A DNA stretch of 64,000 nucleotides from an uncultured Bacteroidota bacterium (GTDB lineage Bacteria > Bacteroidota > Bacteroidia > Chitinophagales > Chitinophagaceae): assembly GCA_903903635.1 (NCBI GenBank), contig CAIUZK010000040.1:29699-93698 (forward strand), given 5' to 3'. Of this stretch, positions 53,391 to 61,002 are shown piece after piece. The notes below the pieces were generated by a model. It was given only the letters and a program-made list of their open reading frames with translations, had not been told where the DNA came from and did no database searches. The stretch's first letter is position 1. Each line of letters begins with the position of its first letter. The position numbers were made by a program, and so were the translations under genes.

Positions 53391-54656
53391 ATTTACAGTC
53401 CGGATCGGCTGGGCGGCCAGATCCGGCTTGTTTTTTAAAGCATAAATTCGTGCAATAAATATCATTATGGCACCAGTTAGCAGCCATAAGCTTGTACCCC
53501 ATAGCAACCAGGTATAAATACTATAACTGAACATCAGCATGTTTCCGAATCCTTGAACCATTAATATAACTTCATTTGTAATTATCGCCCCTGTAAATAC
53601 CCTGATAGCATAGCGGGTGAATCTGGTATGCCCGTTGAGTATGCCCGAGTATAGCATATGTGCCAGTATGTAGAGTGTTACAAAACCCAGCAGTACAAGG
53701 TGAAGATAACCTATAATAATAGCCCTGTCGCCATAAACTAATTTGCCGAGAGAGGGTATAATCGTACCTGTTTGCAATAATGATTTCAGCAGAAACGCAA
53801 TGATACTGATAATCCCGATGCGCCTGATAAATGGCTGAATTGTAAATCGATGGTCTTTTATTGACCTGAGTGCAATAAAAAAATAAGCAATGGAAATGAC
53901 AATGAAAAAAATGCCAATAGATGCCGATATCAGTACGCCCCAATTGGTATAATGCCAGAGGTAGGAGATGAATAGTGTTGGTATAACAGAGAAACTTACG
54001 AGTGAAGCAAATATCCGGACCTTGCCGAGTTGTTGTACCGTGAAATTTTTATAAAGGGCATGGAGCAATAATGCAAATACCGACAATGTAAAGAATCCAT
54101 TGTATTGCAGGTGCAGGTAAGTATAAATCGAATCTTTGTAAAGCAGATTGTTGGTAGAATTACCGGCCATCATAAACGCCAGAGTAAACGGCCCTACAGA
54201 TGACAAAACCAGGCAAAGCAGCGCTGATATAATCAAAGTTTTAACGGCACGGTCGGTATCTGTTTTCAGAATATCCCTGATAAAAACATAACTAAACGCA
54301 AAAGTAACAAAGATGAAAAGAGCAGAAAAAATATTAGAATACAATCCATAGCCCTGATATAGAAATGTAGCAAGCATACCCCATGAGGTTATCATTATTC
54401 CTGTGAAGAATTGGCTGTAACTTCTCTTACTACTCAGGGATTCCGGCAGTATTTCAAAGACCATTAACGTTACAAGCGCCAGGGTTATCCAGCCTGCAAA
54501 AGCGAAATGAGAGTGGGCATGTAGAATATTACTGAATTGGATGCCATGCATCGGGAACAGTATTTTACTTCTTAATGTTACCCCGAGTATGGCTAAAACA
54601 CATAAATTAATGAGCGCAATAGTAGTCCATAGATTTTTACTATAGTTCTTGCTCAT
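53388..54656 (-). CDS. Polytopic membrane protein, NnrS- or heme-copper-oxidase-like
   Basis: A 422-residue protein from ATG 54656 (MSKNYSK), which overlaps the Rrf2 gene end by 17 bp. It has about 12 transmembrane segments. Histidine-rich helices include LHAHSHFAFAGWI and GYLHLVLLGFV, reminiscent of heme-copper oxidase subunit I-like or NnrS proteins that accompany NO metabolism genes. Helix VI/VII ligand pairs of oxidases are not evident. It is translationally coupled to an Rrf2-type regulator. The C-terminus is cut by a MITE end, so a few residues may be non-native. Confidence 0.72.
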   Translation of the reverse strand: MSKNYSKNLWTTIALINLCVLAILGVTLRSKILFPMHGIQFSNILHAHSHFAFAGWITLALVTLMVFEILPESLSSKRSYSQFFTGIMITSWGMLATFLYQGYGLYSNIFSALFIFVTFAFSYVFIRDILKTDTDRAVKTLIISALLCLVLSSVGPFTLAFMMAGNSTNNLLYKDSIYTYLHLQYNGFFTLSVFALLLHALYKNFTVQQLGKVRIFASLVSFSVIPTLFISYLWHYTNWGVLISASIGIFFIVISIAYFFIALRSIKDHRFTIQPFIRRIGIISIIAFLLKSLLQTGTIIPSLGKLVYGDRAIIIGYLHLVLLGFVTLYILAHMLYSGILNGHTRFTRYAIRVFTGAIITNEVILMVQGFGNMLMFSYSIYTWLLWGTSLWLLTGAIMIFIARIYALKNKPDLAAQPIRTVN

Positions 54657-55095
54657 GTAATTCGTCTTTCCTGATAAATTTTCTTCCATTTTTCAGCATC
54701 ATCGCCATATCATCTATGGTGGTTGTTTCCATCATTGTCCTCAGGTCTGTTCTGATTTGTTTGAATTTATCATGCATAGGGCATGGTTCTTCATCCGAGC
54801 AGGTTTTCAATCCCATTCCACAGCCCGAAAATAACACATCACCATCAATTGCACGCACAACTTCAATGAGTGTTCTTAATTTTTGCTTCGAATTCATGTA
54901 AAAACCGCCATTTACACCTTTTTTCGAGCTGATAATATCGCTATGCACCAGAGGCTGAAGTATCTTAGCTGTAAAATGCACCGGCGCTTCAATGTTGGAA
55001 CTGATGGCATTGATGCCGATTTTGTTGTCCAGGCTTCCTGTTGCAGAAATGTAGATTACTGCTCTGATACCGTATTCGCAAGTCTTTGAAAACAT
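54640..55095 (-). CDS. Rrf2-family regulator (NsrR/IscR-like)
   Basis: A 151-residue winged-helix protein starting MFSKTCEYGIRAVIYI. Cysteines at 92, 99 and 105 (C-X6-C-X5-C) match the Fe-S ligand pattern of NsrR and IscR. NsrR-type proteins sense nitric oxide through a 4Fe-4S cluster. The neighbours (hemerythrin remnant, NO-linked membrane protein, norCB nearby) favour an NO-responsive role. The 3' end overlaps the next gene. Confidence 0.87.
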   Translation of the reverse strand: MFSKTCEYGIRAVIYISATGSLDNKIGINAISSNIEAPVHFTAKILQPLVHSDIISSKKGVNGGFYMNSKQKLRTLIEVVRAIDGDVLFSGCGMGLKTCSDEEPCPMHDKFKQIRTDLRTMMETTTIDDMAMMLKNGRKFIRKDELHEQEL

Positions 55096-55106
55096 AATTT
55101 ATATAT

Positions 55107-55333
55107 TTAATTTAACCAAAATTGATCATTCCAGGTATCCTTATTTTTAACGTGTCTTAGTTGTTGATTCAATCCTTTCAGATTACAACCATCAGCTTCT
55201 TTTTCAATAATTGTAAACAACTCCCGTTCCTCAAACCGGCATTTATTTTCCAGCAAAGCAATAATCCGTTATGATGTTCTCTTGACAAAGTCCGCAATTC
55301 GTTGCCTCGTTTTATGGGTTTCAATTCACTCAT
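55107..55333 (-). pseudogene. Decayed hemerythrin-domain protein gene
   Basis: Reading the minus strand from ATG 55333 gives MSELKPIKRGNELRTLSREH followed by HNGLLLCWKI, the usual start of Bacteroidota hemerythrin-domain proteins. In another frame, the following sequence reads ALLENKCRFEERELFTIIEK and continues to a TAA at 55107-55109, matching the C-terminal part of the same family. The central helices are missing and the frame shifts in the sequence tgctggaaaat, which both parts share, suggesting a microhomology deletion. It lies 11 bp upstream of the Rrf2 gene in the same direction. Such proteins are linked to NO or iron-cluster repair. Confidence 0.6.
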
Positions 55334-55444
55334 TGCAATAATAAATTTGAACCATCTTTATTTCCTATAAAGATGGGTTTGTCTTTTTTGCACGCATTAT
55401 AAACCGATACATTGCAATATTACTACCCGGAATAGCCTATTATC

Positions 55445-55480
55445 ATGAACTTAATCATTAAAATGGCTGATTAAAGTCAT
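55445..55480. promoter_or_regulatory. Tandem dyad operator, divergent hemerythrin-Rrf2 / DUF2892-OsmC
   Basis: ATGAA-CTTA-ATCAT at 55445-55458 and CTGAT-TAAA-GTCAT at 55467-55480, starts 22 bp apart. It sits between the minus-strand NO-linked genes and the plus-strand gene at 55543. Confidence 0.65.
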
Positions 55481-55542
55481 ATTTCATTAAATTTAGTAAT
55501 CGGTACTTTGTACCAATAAATCTTTTTCTCTTGCAACCTAAC

Positions 55543-55743
55543 ATGCTTTTTAGCGATCGGATTATACGGTTACTTTTTGCAATTCTCTTTTTTGTTCTTT
55601 ATTTCTCCAACCATATTTCGGGTGCTGTCGGGACAGCTTTGCTTGCCTTGGGTTGTGTTTTCTTCCTGAATAATTTCACAGGCTTTTGCCCTGTGTACTG
55701 GGTATTGGGTTTTAAAATTAATAATGGTCAGAAGGGAGTATAG
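55543..55743 (+). CDS. DUF2892-type small membrane protein
   Basis: A 66-residue protein from ATG 55543 with two hydrophobic segments and the family pattern DRIIRLLFAILFFVLYF ... LGCVFFLNNFTGFCPVYWVLG. The GFCP motif is typical of DUF2892 (YgaP-like C-terminal) membrane domains, which are often encoded with rhodanese or OsmC proteins. It is followed by an OsmC gene, which supports the assignment. The role is unproven; sulfur or redox homeostasis is suggested. Confidence 0.8.
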   Translation: MLFSDRIIRLLFAILFFVLYFSNHISGAVGTALLALGCVFFLNNFTGFCPVYWVLGFKINNGQKGV

Positions 55744-55778
55744 AATATTTATTTGCATTTTTTCCAAAAAAACAAGTC

Positions 55779-56216
55779 ATGCCAATTGAACATAATTATG
55801 AAGTCGATCTGAACTGGATTCAGGATAGAGTTGGGATATTATATTCCCCCGAATTGAACGATGAAATGCAGGTAGCTACACCTCCTCAGTTTCCAAAAGG
55901 TGTTGAGAAAGTTTGGTCGCCCGAGCATTTGTTTACCGCTGCTGTAAACAGTTGCCTGATGACAACCTTTCTTTCAGTAGCCGAGAATTCAAAACTTGAA
56001 TTCAAGAAATTCAGCTCGAAGGCTTTTGGAAAACTGGAGCAGGTCGATGGCAAATACATTATGAGTGAAATAACCCTGGTTCCCTCCCTTACCATACTTT
56101 CGGAAGACGACAGGGAAAAAGCCATGAAGATTTTAACCAAATCAGAGGCTGCCTGCCTGATTTCGAATTCCGTAAAATCAAAAATAATTTTTAAGCCGGA
56201 AATAAAGGTGGCTTGA
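55779..56216 (+). CDS. OsmC-family peroxiredoxin-like protein
   Basis: A 145-residue protein with the two OsmC active cysteines, C59 (VNSCLMTTF) and C126 (AACLISNS), in their usual helices. SPEHLFTAAVNSC is the family signature. OsmC/Ohr proteins reduce organic hydroperoxides using a Cys pair. It is co-directional with the DUF2892 gene 35 bp upstream, under the operator at 55445. Confidence 0.88.
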   Translation: MPIEHNYEVDLNWIQDRVGILYSPELNDEMQVATPPQFPKGVEKVWSPEHLFTAAVNSCLMTTFLSVAENSKLEFKKFSSKAFGKLEQVDGKYIMSEITLVPSLTILSEDDREKAMKILTKSEAACLISNSVKSKIIFKPEIKVA

Positions 56217-56233
56217 GTTGCGCCAATTAATTT

Positions 56234-56279
56234 ATAGCTGCAGTATTCTTTTATAAACCAATAAAAGTATTGCAGCTAT
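56234..56279. terminator. Bidirectional terminator between OsmC and norB-like genes
   Basis: An imperfect 20-bp inverted repeat with arms ATAGCTGCAGTATTCTTTTAT and ATAAAAGTATTGCAGCTAT overlaps the norB-like stop codon. Confidence 0.65.
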
Positions 56280-57601
56280 TCTATTTCAGCTTTCATGGTA
56301 CCGGCCCGGTAAATATACATTCCTGAAATGATGATCAGGCTGATAGCCATTGGAATTGCCGCCCACGAAAAAGCCTTGAGAACAGGCATAACCGGCATCA
56401 TTACTTCCTGAAATGTTTTGATATTCAAAGTTACACTTCTGTATCCCTTCAGAAATCCTGCTACAATAAGGCAACCCCAGAAAACAACTAAACTTGCCTG
56501 GCAGATCCAGTAGTTGGTAATGATATTTTTCCTGAACGATTCACTCATCTTATCTATGCCCAGCATATAGCTGAAACTACCCAATAGTATCATGGTATTT
56601 ATGCCGATGGTGGCGCCCATTGAGTGTGCTACTGTAATATGCGTGCCATGCGTATACCTGTTGATGGCCGGGATCGACATAGCCAGTGTGAGCAATAGAT
56701 TAAAAAACACCCAGACCTCAGATGCTATAATAAACCTGTAGGTGATAAGATGCTTTAAGCGCTTTATGTCTTCAAGTGTACTCCTGAAATCATGAATCAT
56801 TTTCAGCAGAAATATCCATTCTGTCATACTGATAACATACGAGGTATCTCTGATCCAGGATGCCGTAGGTACATTATATATATGGTGACCCCAGTTGAAC
56901 ATAAGGTTGGTAAGCCCGAGCATATAAAACATAAATACAGTCTTGCCCCTGGCTATGTTTTCATTGCCGCTTATTTTTACCATTAAGTAGAGCGATGTTC
57001 CATAGATCATCTGGTTCCAGGATCCTACCAGGGACCCGTTTGCTTTCCACTGTACAGTAACTTCTCTTAAATAGGAATACCGGAACCAGGGTATCTGCCA
57101 AAGGTTTTGTTCAATAAACGTAATCATGAAGAAAAAGATACCGGTCCCCCACATCCAAATATACATGGGTTTATCGCGGGTGCTTTTTACTATAGGTATG
57201 AAATACGAAGCAATCAGGAACAACCAGCTCACCAATAAAGGCATGCTCAGAACAGGAGGGAACTCCCAATACTCCCTTCCTCCGAATTTTTTCAATGCAT
57301 AGCAGGCAAAAATTACAACAATTGTAGCCAGCCATGTATAAATAAACAGTTTCTCAGTTATTGGATTTGCTTTGCCCGGTACCAGCTCTCCGTTCTTGTA
57401 AAAGAGTACTCCTGCCGTTGCCCCGGATATTATCCAGAACAAAGCGGCCGAAACATGAAATGGTCTGAGCTGATAAAAGGGAAGGAATTTGTTGTAGGTT
57501 TCGGGGTATAAAAAGGCCCAGGATGCCAGCAGCCCGAATATTAAAGTGGCTGCCAGAAAAAAAAGTGCCGATATAATATATAATCTGAGGTAATTCCGCA
57601 T
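56276..57601 (-). CDS. NorB-like nitric oxide reductase large subunit with altered FeB site
   Basis: A 441-residue, 12-helix heme-copper oxidase superfamily protein. Conserved histidines are H49 (LRPFHVSAALFWI), the H239-H240 pair (NWGHHIYN) and H321/H326 (HGTHITVAHSMG), as in NorB. The segment that normally supplies the helix VI FeB histidine and two glutamates reads WKANGSLVGSWNQM, so Asn188 aligns with the His, Val192 and Asn196 with the glutamates. No His occurs between 49 and 239. It is therefore NorB-like but non-canonical. It overlaps the NorC gene by one base. Confidence 0.82.
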   Translation of the reverse strand: MRNYLRLYIISALFFLAATLIFGLLASWAFLYPETYNKFLPFYQLRPFHVSAALFWIISGATAGVLFYKNGELVPGKANPITEKLFIYTWLATIVVIFACYALKKFGGREYWEFPPVLSMPLLVSWLFLIASYFIPIVKSTRDKPMYIWMWGTGIFFFMITFIEQNLWQIPWFRYSYLREVTVQWKANGSLVGSWNQMIYGTSLYLMVKISGNENIARGKTVFMFYMLGLTNLMFNWGHHIYNVPTASWIRDTSYVISMTEWIFLLKMIHDFRSTLEDIKRLKHLITYRFIIASEVWVFFNLLLTLAMSIPAINRYTHGTHITVAHSMGATIGINTMILLGSFSYMLGIDKMSESFRKNIITNYWICQASLVVFWGCLIVAGFLKGYRSVTLNIKTFQEVMMPVMPVLKAFSWAAIPMAISLIIISGMYIYRAGTMKAEIE

Positions 57602-58008
57602 TAGTTATCCAGGTTGTAGTTGCCGGTCCATGTTACTTTTTCTTTGGGCACAATATTTTTGCCGCTGCGGTCTACCCACACCAAAAAGGCAACAAGATTG
57701 TTAACTTCACTATCGTTCAGATTGAAATTGGGCATTTTACCTGTACCGTTCTTAATAAAAGAGTATATATACTTTTCTCCTTTATAAGGGTCTCCTGCAG
57801 TGTTGGTAAGATCCGGACCAAGATACCCACCCAACCCATAGACCTGGTGGCAACTCTGGCAATTCTTTTCCTGCCACAAAGTCCACCCCGCATTTACCCG
57901 ACTATCAGGAGGGGTACTCGGGGCGTTTTTCTGGTCACAGCAAGTGTAAACAAAGCAAGTATAAACAACAAAAACAGAAAATAAAATAATCCACAACCGG
58001 AACATCAT
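57601..58008 (-). CDS. norC: NorC-like membrane-anchored cytochrome c subunit
   Basis: A 135-residue protein with an N-terminal membrane anchor (residues ~4-22) and one heme motif, NCQSCH, followed by GLGGYLGPDLTNTAGD and KMPNFNLND with the axial Met, as in NorC. The C-terminal VAFLVWVDRSGKNIVP helix is also family-like. It would hand electrons to the NorB-like subunit. A single TGAY dyad at 58098 lies upstream. Confidence 0.88.
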   Translation of the reverse strand: MMFRLWIILFSVFVVYTCFVYTCCDQKNAPSTPPDSRVNAGWTLWQEKNCQSCHQVYGLGGYLGPDLTNTAGDPYKGEKYIYSFIKNGTGKMPNFNLNDSEVNNLVAFLVWVDRSGKNIVPKEKVTWTGNYNLDN

Positions 58009-58097
58009 ATACTTTGATTACTATTTCGGCTTGGCAGCAATACTGTTTACAAGACGAATAATTCTTCCAAAAGTATTGTTTCCCCCCGTTGTTATTT

Positions 58098-58111
58098 ATG
58101 ATTTAGGTCAT
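58098..58111. promoter_or_regulatory. Single TGAY dyad before norC
   Basis: ATGAT-TTAG-GTCAT, a perfect inner match. At the 22-bp position (58120) only a left half-site ATGAT is present. Confidence 0.55.
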
Positions 58112-58161
58112 AATGAAAAATGATAACAAAAGTATCAATTTTCAACTGATTTCCCCAAAGA

Positions 58162-59994
58162 TTAAATACTGCTGATTTGCTCGGAAATATATGCCAACGA
58201 TAGGTTTTGCATCGAAATTACGGCTGCCGCCTTTTCCAGTTCTTCCTTCATGGTAGCCACATAATGACTGCTTTCCTTTTTGAAATACGAAACCAGATCA
58301 TTATAATAGTCTATTCCATCCAGCAGGTTCTTCTTGTATGCCTGCAATTGTTTTTCCTGTTTTGGATTTAAGCCCAGGTTACTTTCAGATATCTTCTTTT
58401 TAAAATGGTCAATATAGAGATTTAACTCATTTATGAACATATTGGGTCTTGGTATTGAATTCAGCAGGTTCAGGCGGCCATAAATATGCCCTACCATCTC
58501 AGCCAGATTGAAAATACCGGAGAAATAAGCAAGATTCGGGCCGGGGCAAATGGTCACCGCCGATAAATTATGCGATAGCGGAATACTGTCTTTAAGCAGT
58601 ACCGATGCACCCAGACCTTCACAAAGACAATCTTTTTCGGTAATAGTATTCAGTTCGATCTCAAATTGTTCAGGTGTCAGGTGCTTTTCCTTCAGCTCCT
58701 TAATTTTCAGGTTCTGGTATTCCCGCGATGCGGTACATATAGGCGTTGCCGTAAATTCAGTATTGGAAGCAAGGAATTTTTTAAAACAAGGACTACCTGG
58801 TCTGTTTTTATCAATACGTTCGTGTCGTTGAATTTCAGCAGTGCTTTTCCTGAAATTATTGAAAGCTATTCCCAATGGTGATGCATAGCTCACATAATAG
58901 TCTTCTTTACGGGCATTAACCAGTCTTTGCAATGTGTCTTCTTCCACATTGGTAGCCTCAGGCACCAGCAGGAACGGGCTTCCCCAGCCTGTACCATCCA
59001 GCACATAATGTTCCATAAGGAAGTCGTTTTCATTAGATGTGCCTATTCCTCCCTGTACGGTAATCCTCATTCCAGGTTGAGATTGGAATAACGGGCTGCC
59101 TTTGTGGGCTATGGCTGTATTGCATAATCCAAACATTTCGGCCGATAATTCCTGCCTTTTATTTTTAAATTCCTCCAGAATCGGGCCCAGCAGTAATCCT
59201 TCGGTAGGAAACGCATGACCGCCACAATTGAGACCTGATTCTATTCTGAATTCAGATATCCATAAGCCTTTTTTAGCAAGTATCTTTCCCTGCACCATTG
59301 CCGACCTGAAATCACTCACTTTGAGTATGATTTTCTTTTTCAGAAAACCTTTTTCATCAGGGAAGAAATCCTCAAATTGCTCAATGTAGTTGTATAATCT
59401 GGGGTTATAACCAGCCGAAAAAACTATGGATGAATTAAGATCGCTTTTTGCAAAACCCCTGAATGCAGCCAGTGCATCTGAATAGCCCATTGGCAATTCA
59501 TTCCCGTCTTTATCGTAATTGTTACTGTCTATTTTCGACATCACATTCACATCAATTGATCCGGGTTTTACCATTAGCCTTAACCTTTGTTGCATTTCCT
59601 CCTTCTCTTCTCCGTCCGGGGTCTGCTTCATTTTCAGATAAAGGTTTCTTACTCCTGAATTGTCGGGTAGAAGTTCAAAGTACTTTACAAGGTCGTTTCC
59701 ATCCTCAAATGGCATCAGCCGCATATCTGCAATCTGTTTGTTCACCAGGTCATTTAGCAGATTGAGGTAAGCGGTAATGCGCATGGCTCTGTGGTCCTCC
59801 GGTTCTTCAGCAATTGGTTCGTAACTTCTGCCTGATTGTACGGTATGGAACGCCCTCATTTTTTCAATAAGTTGGTCGTCCATTATGGAAATGACTGAGG
59901 ATATGCCAAAACGCGCCACCTTTACGGGCGTGTCTATACTATAGCCTATCCCCAGAACTGGTATGTGGAAAGTGTGAAAATCTGAGTTGTTCAT
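58162..59994 (-). CDS. Uncharacterised 610-residue protein, possible TIM-barrel FMN enzyme
   Basis: A soluble protein without a signal peptide. The N-terminus (FHIPVLGIGYSIDTPVKVAR) and the central RITVQGGIGTSNENDFLMEH resemble the barrel of nitronate monooxygenase/IMP-dehydrogenase-like FMN proteins, and VSYASPLGIAFNN is a further conserved-looking block. The C-terminal third is helical and ends NLSLAYISEQISSI. Cysteines in KDCLCEGLGASVLL could be catalytic or metal-binding. I have no family name for it. A perfect tandem operator (60076-60111) lies upstream, and norCB is downstream in the same direction, so a role in NO or anaerobic metabolism is suggested only by context. Confidence 0.75.
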   Translation of the reverse strand: MNNSDFHTFHIPVLGIGYSIDTPVKVARFGISSVISIMDDQLIEKMRAFHTVQSGRSYEPIAEEPEDHRAMRITAYLNLLNDLVNKQIADMRLMPFEDGNDLVKYFELLPDNSGVRNLYLKMKQTPDGEEKEEMQQRLRLMVKPGSIDVNVMSKIDSNNYDKDGNELPMGYSDALAAFRGFAKSDLNSSIVFSAGYNPRLYNYIEQFEDFFPDEKGFLKKKIILKVSDFRSAMVQGKILAKKGLWISEFRIESGLNCGGHAFPTEGLLLGPILEEFKNKRQELSAEMFGLCNTAIAHKGSPLFQSQPGMRITVQGGIGTSNENDFLMEHYVLDGTGWGSPFLLVPEATNVEEDTLQRLVNARKEDYYVSYASPLGIAFNNFRKSTAEIQRHERIDKNRPGSPCFKKFLASNTEFTATPICTASREYQNLKIKELKEKHLTPEQFEIELNTITEKDCLCEGLGASVLLKDSIPLSHNLSAVTICPGPNLAYFSGIFNLAEMVGHIYGRLNLLNSIPRPNMFINELNLYIDHFKKKISESNLGLNPKQEKQLQAYKKNLLDGIDYYNDLVSYFKKESSHYVATMKEELEKAAAVISMQNLSLAYISEQISSI

Positions 59995-60075
59995 TTTTGA
60001 ATATTTAATAAAATCATGGCTGAATTTAGTAAATGCATTAATCAGCGAATATCACATTAATTTTTATGATTATGC

Positions 60076-60111
60076 CTGATTAATATCAGTCCATTTACTG
60101 ACAAGTGTCAT
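60076..60111. promoter_or_regulatory. Tandem dyad operator, divergent 610-residue protein / thioesterase
   Basis: CTGAT-TAAT-ATCAG at 60076-60089 and CTGAC-AAGT-GTCAT at 60098-60111, starts 22 bp apart, in a 146-bp divergent gap. Confidence 0.68.
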
Positions 60112-60140
60112 GTTGATAAATTTGTCTTAATGTCAATTTT

Positions 60141-60638
60141 ATGCCGGAATTAAACTTCAGAATATTGCCAGCCACTAAAAAATTGACCGGGAAGACCCCC
60201 TCGGAGTCAGAAACTATTATGACAGAAGTAGTGTATCCCAATGACACAAACCCTATGGGAATGCTTCATGGAGGTAAACTCATGCAATGGATGGATACAG
60301 CTTCTGCAGTGTGCGCACAGACCCATGCTGAAAGAATTGCAGCAACAGTTTCATTAAATAAAGTCATATTTAAGAGGCCAGCCAAAATCGGGGATATCAT
60401 CACCATCAGAGCAAAAATAACACGCGCTTTCAATACTTCAATGGAAATTTTTGTTCAGGCATGGGCAAGAAGGGTTTTAAGTCGTGAAAAGTATCTTATT
60501 AACGAAGCTTATTTTACCTTTGTGGCATTAGATGATAATGCTGTTCCGGTGGCTGCCCCAAAAGTGAAGCCTGTTACGGCTGAAGAAAAACTGCATTATA
60601 AGCAGGCACTTGAAAGAAAAACGAATAACAACAATTAG
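60141..60638 (+). CDS. Acyl-CoA thioesterase (hotdog fold)
   Basis: A 165-residue protein of the YciA/ACOT group. The pattern PNDTNPMGMLHGGKLMQWMD carries the active-site Asn and Asp and the oxyanion-forming HGG, and ATVSLNKVIFKRPAKIGDII is the second conserved block. It hydrolyses acyl-CoA thioesters in the cytoplasm. It is 7 bp upstream of queD, and the preceding tandem operator suggests that it belongs to the regulon. Confidence 0.9.
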   Translation: MPELNFRILPATKKLTGKTPSESETIMTEVVYPNDTNPMGMLHGGKLMQWMDTASAVCAQTHAERIAATVSLNKVIFKRPAKIGDIITIRAKITRAFNTSMEIFVQAWARRVLSREKYLINEAYFTFVALDDNAVPVAAPKVKPVTAEEKLHYKQALERKTNNNN

Positions 60639-60645
60639 ACAGGAA

Positions 60646-61002
60646 ATGACAATATTCAAGCAGTTTACCTTTGATTCCGCACACTTTTTACCCATGGTAC
60701 CCGAAGGGCATAAATGTCGGGAAATACATGGTCATACTTATAAACTTACCGTTTTTATTAAGGGCCCCGTTGACGAACAACTGGGTTGGGTAGTCGATTT
60801 TAACGATATAAAACATGTGATCCTCGACACCCTGAATAAAGTGGACCATAAATTCCTCAATAATGTTCCCGGCCTGGAAAATCCTACCTGTGAGTTGCTG
60901 GCAAAATGGTTGTGGAACAACATAAAGCAAACAATTCCCCGGTTAAGGAGAATTGAGCTTTACGAAACGCCAACTTCCGGCGCCATATATGAGGGGGAAT
61001 GA
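60646..61002 (+). CDS. queD: 6-carboxy-5,6,7,8-tetrahydropterin synthase family protein
   Basis: A 118-residue protein from ATG 60646, preceded by AGGAA. Zn ligands H13 (FDSAHFLP), H28 and H30 (REIHGHTYKL) and the catalytic Cys24 are present. It ends in the ELYETPTSGAIY segment typical of the PTPS/QueD family. It acts in queuosine or pterin synthesis. Its stop abuts the convergent hemN stop exactly (61002/61003). QueD versus PTPS function cannot be fixed from sequence alone. Confidence 0.88.
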   Translation: MTIFKQFTFDSAHFLPMVPEGHKCREIHGHTYKLTVFIKGPVDEQLGWVVDFNDIKHVILDTLNKVDHKFLNNVPGLENPTCELLAKWLWNNIKQTIPRLRRIELYETPTSGAIYEGE

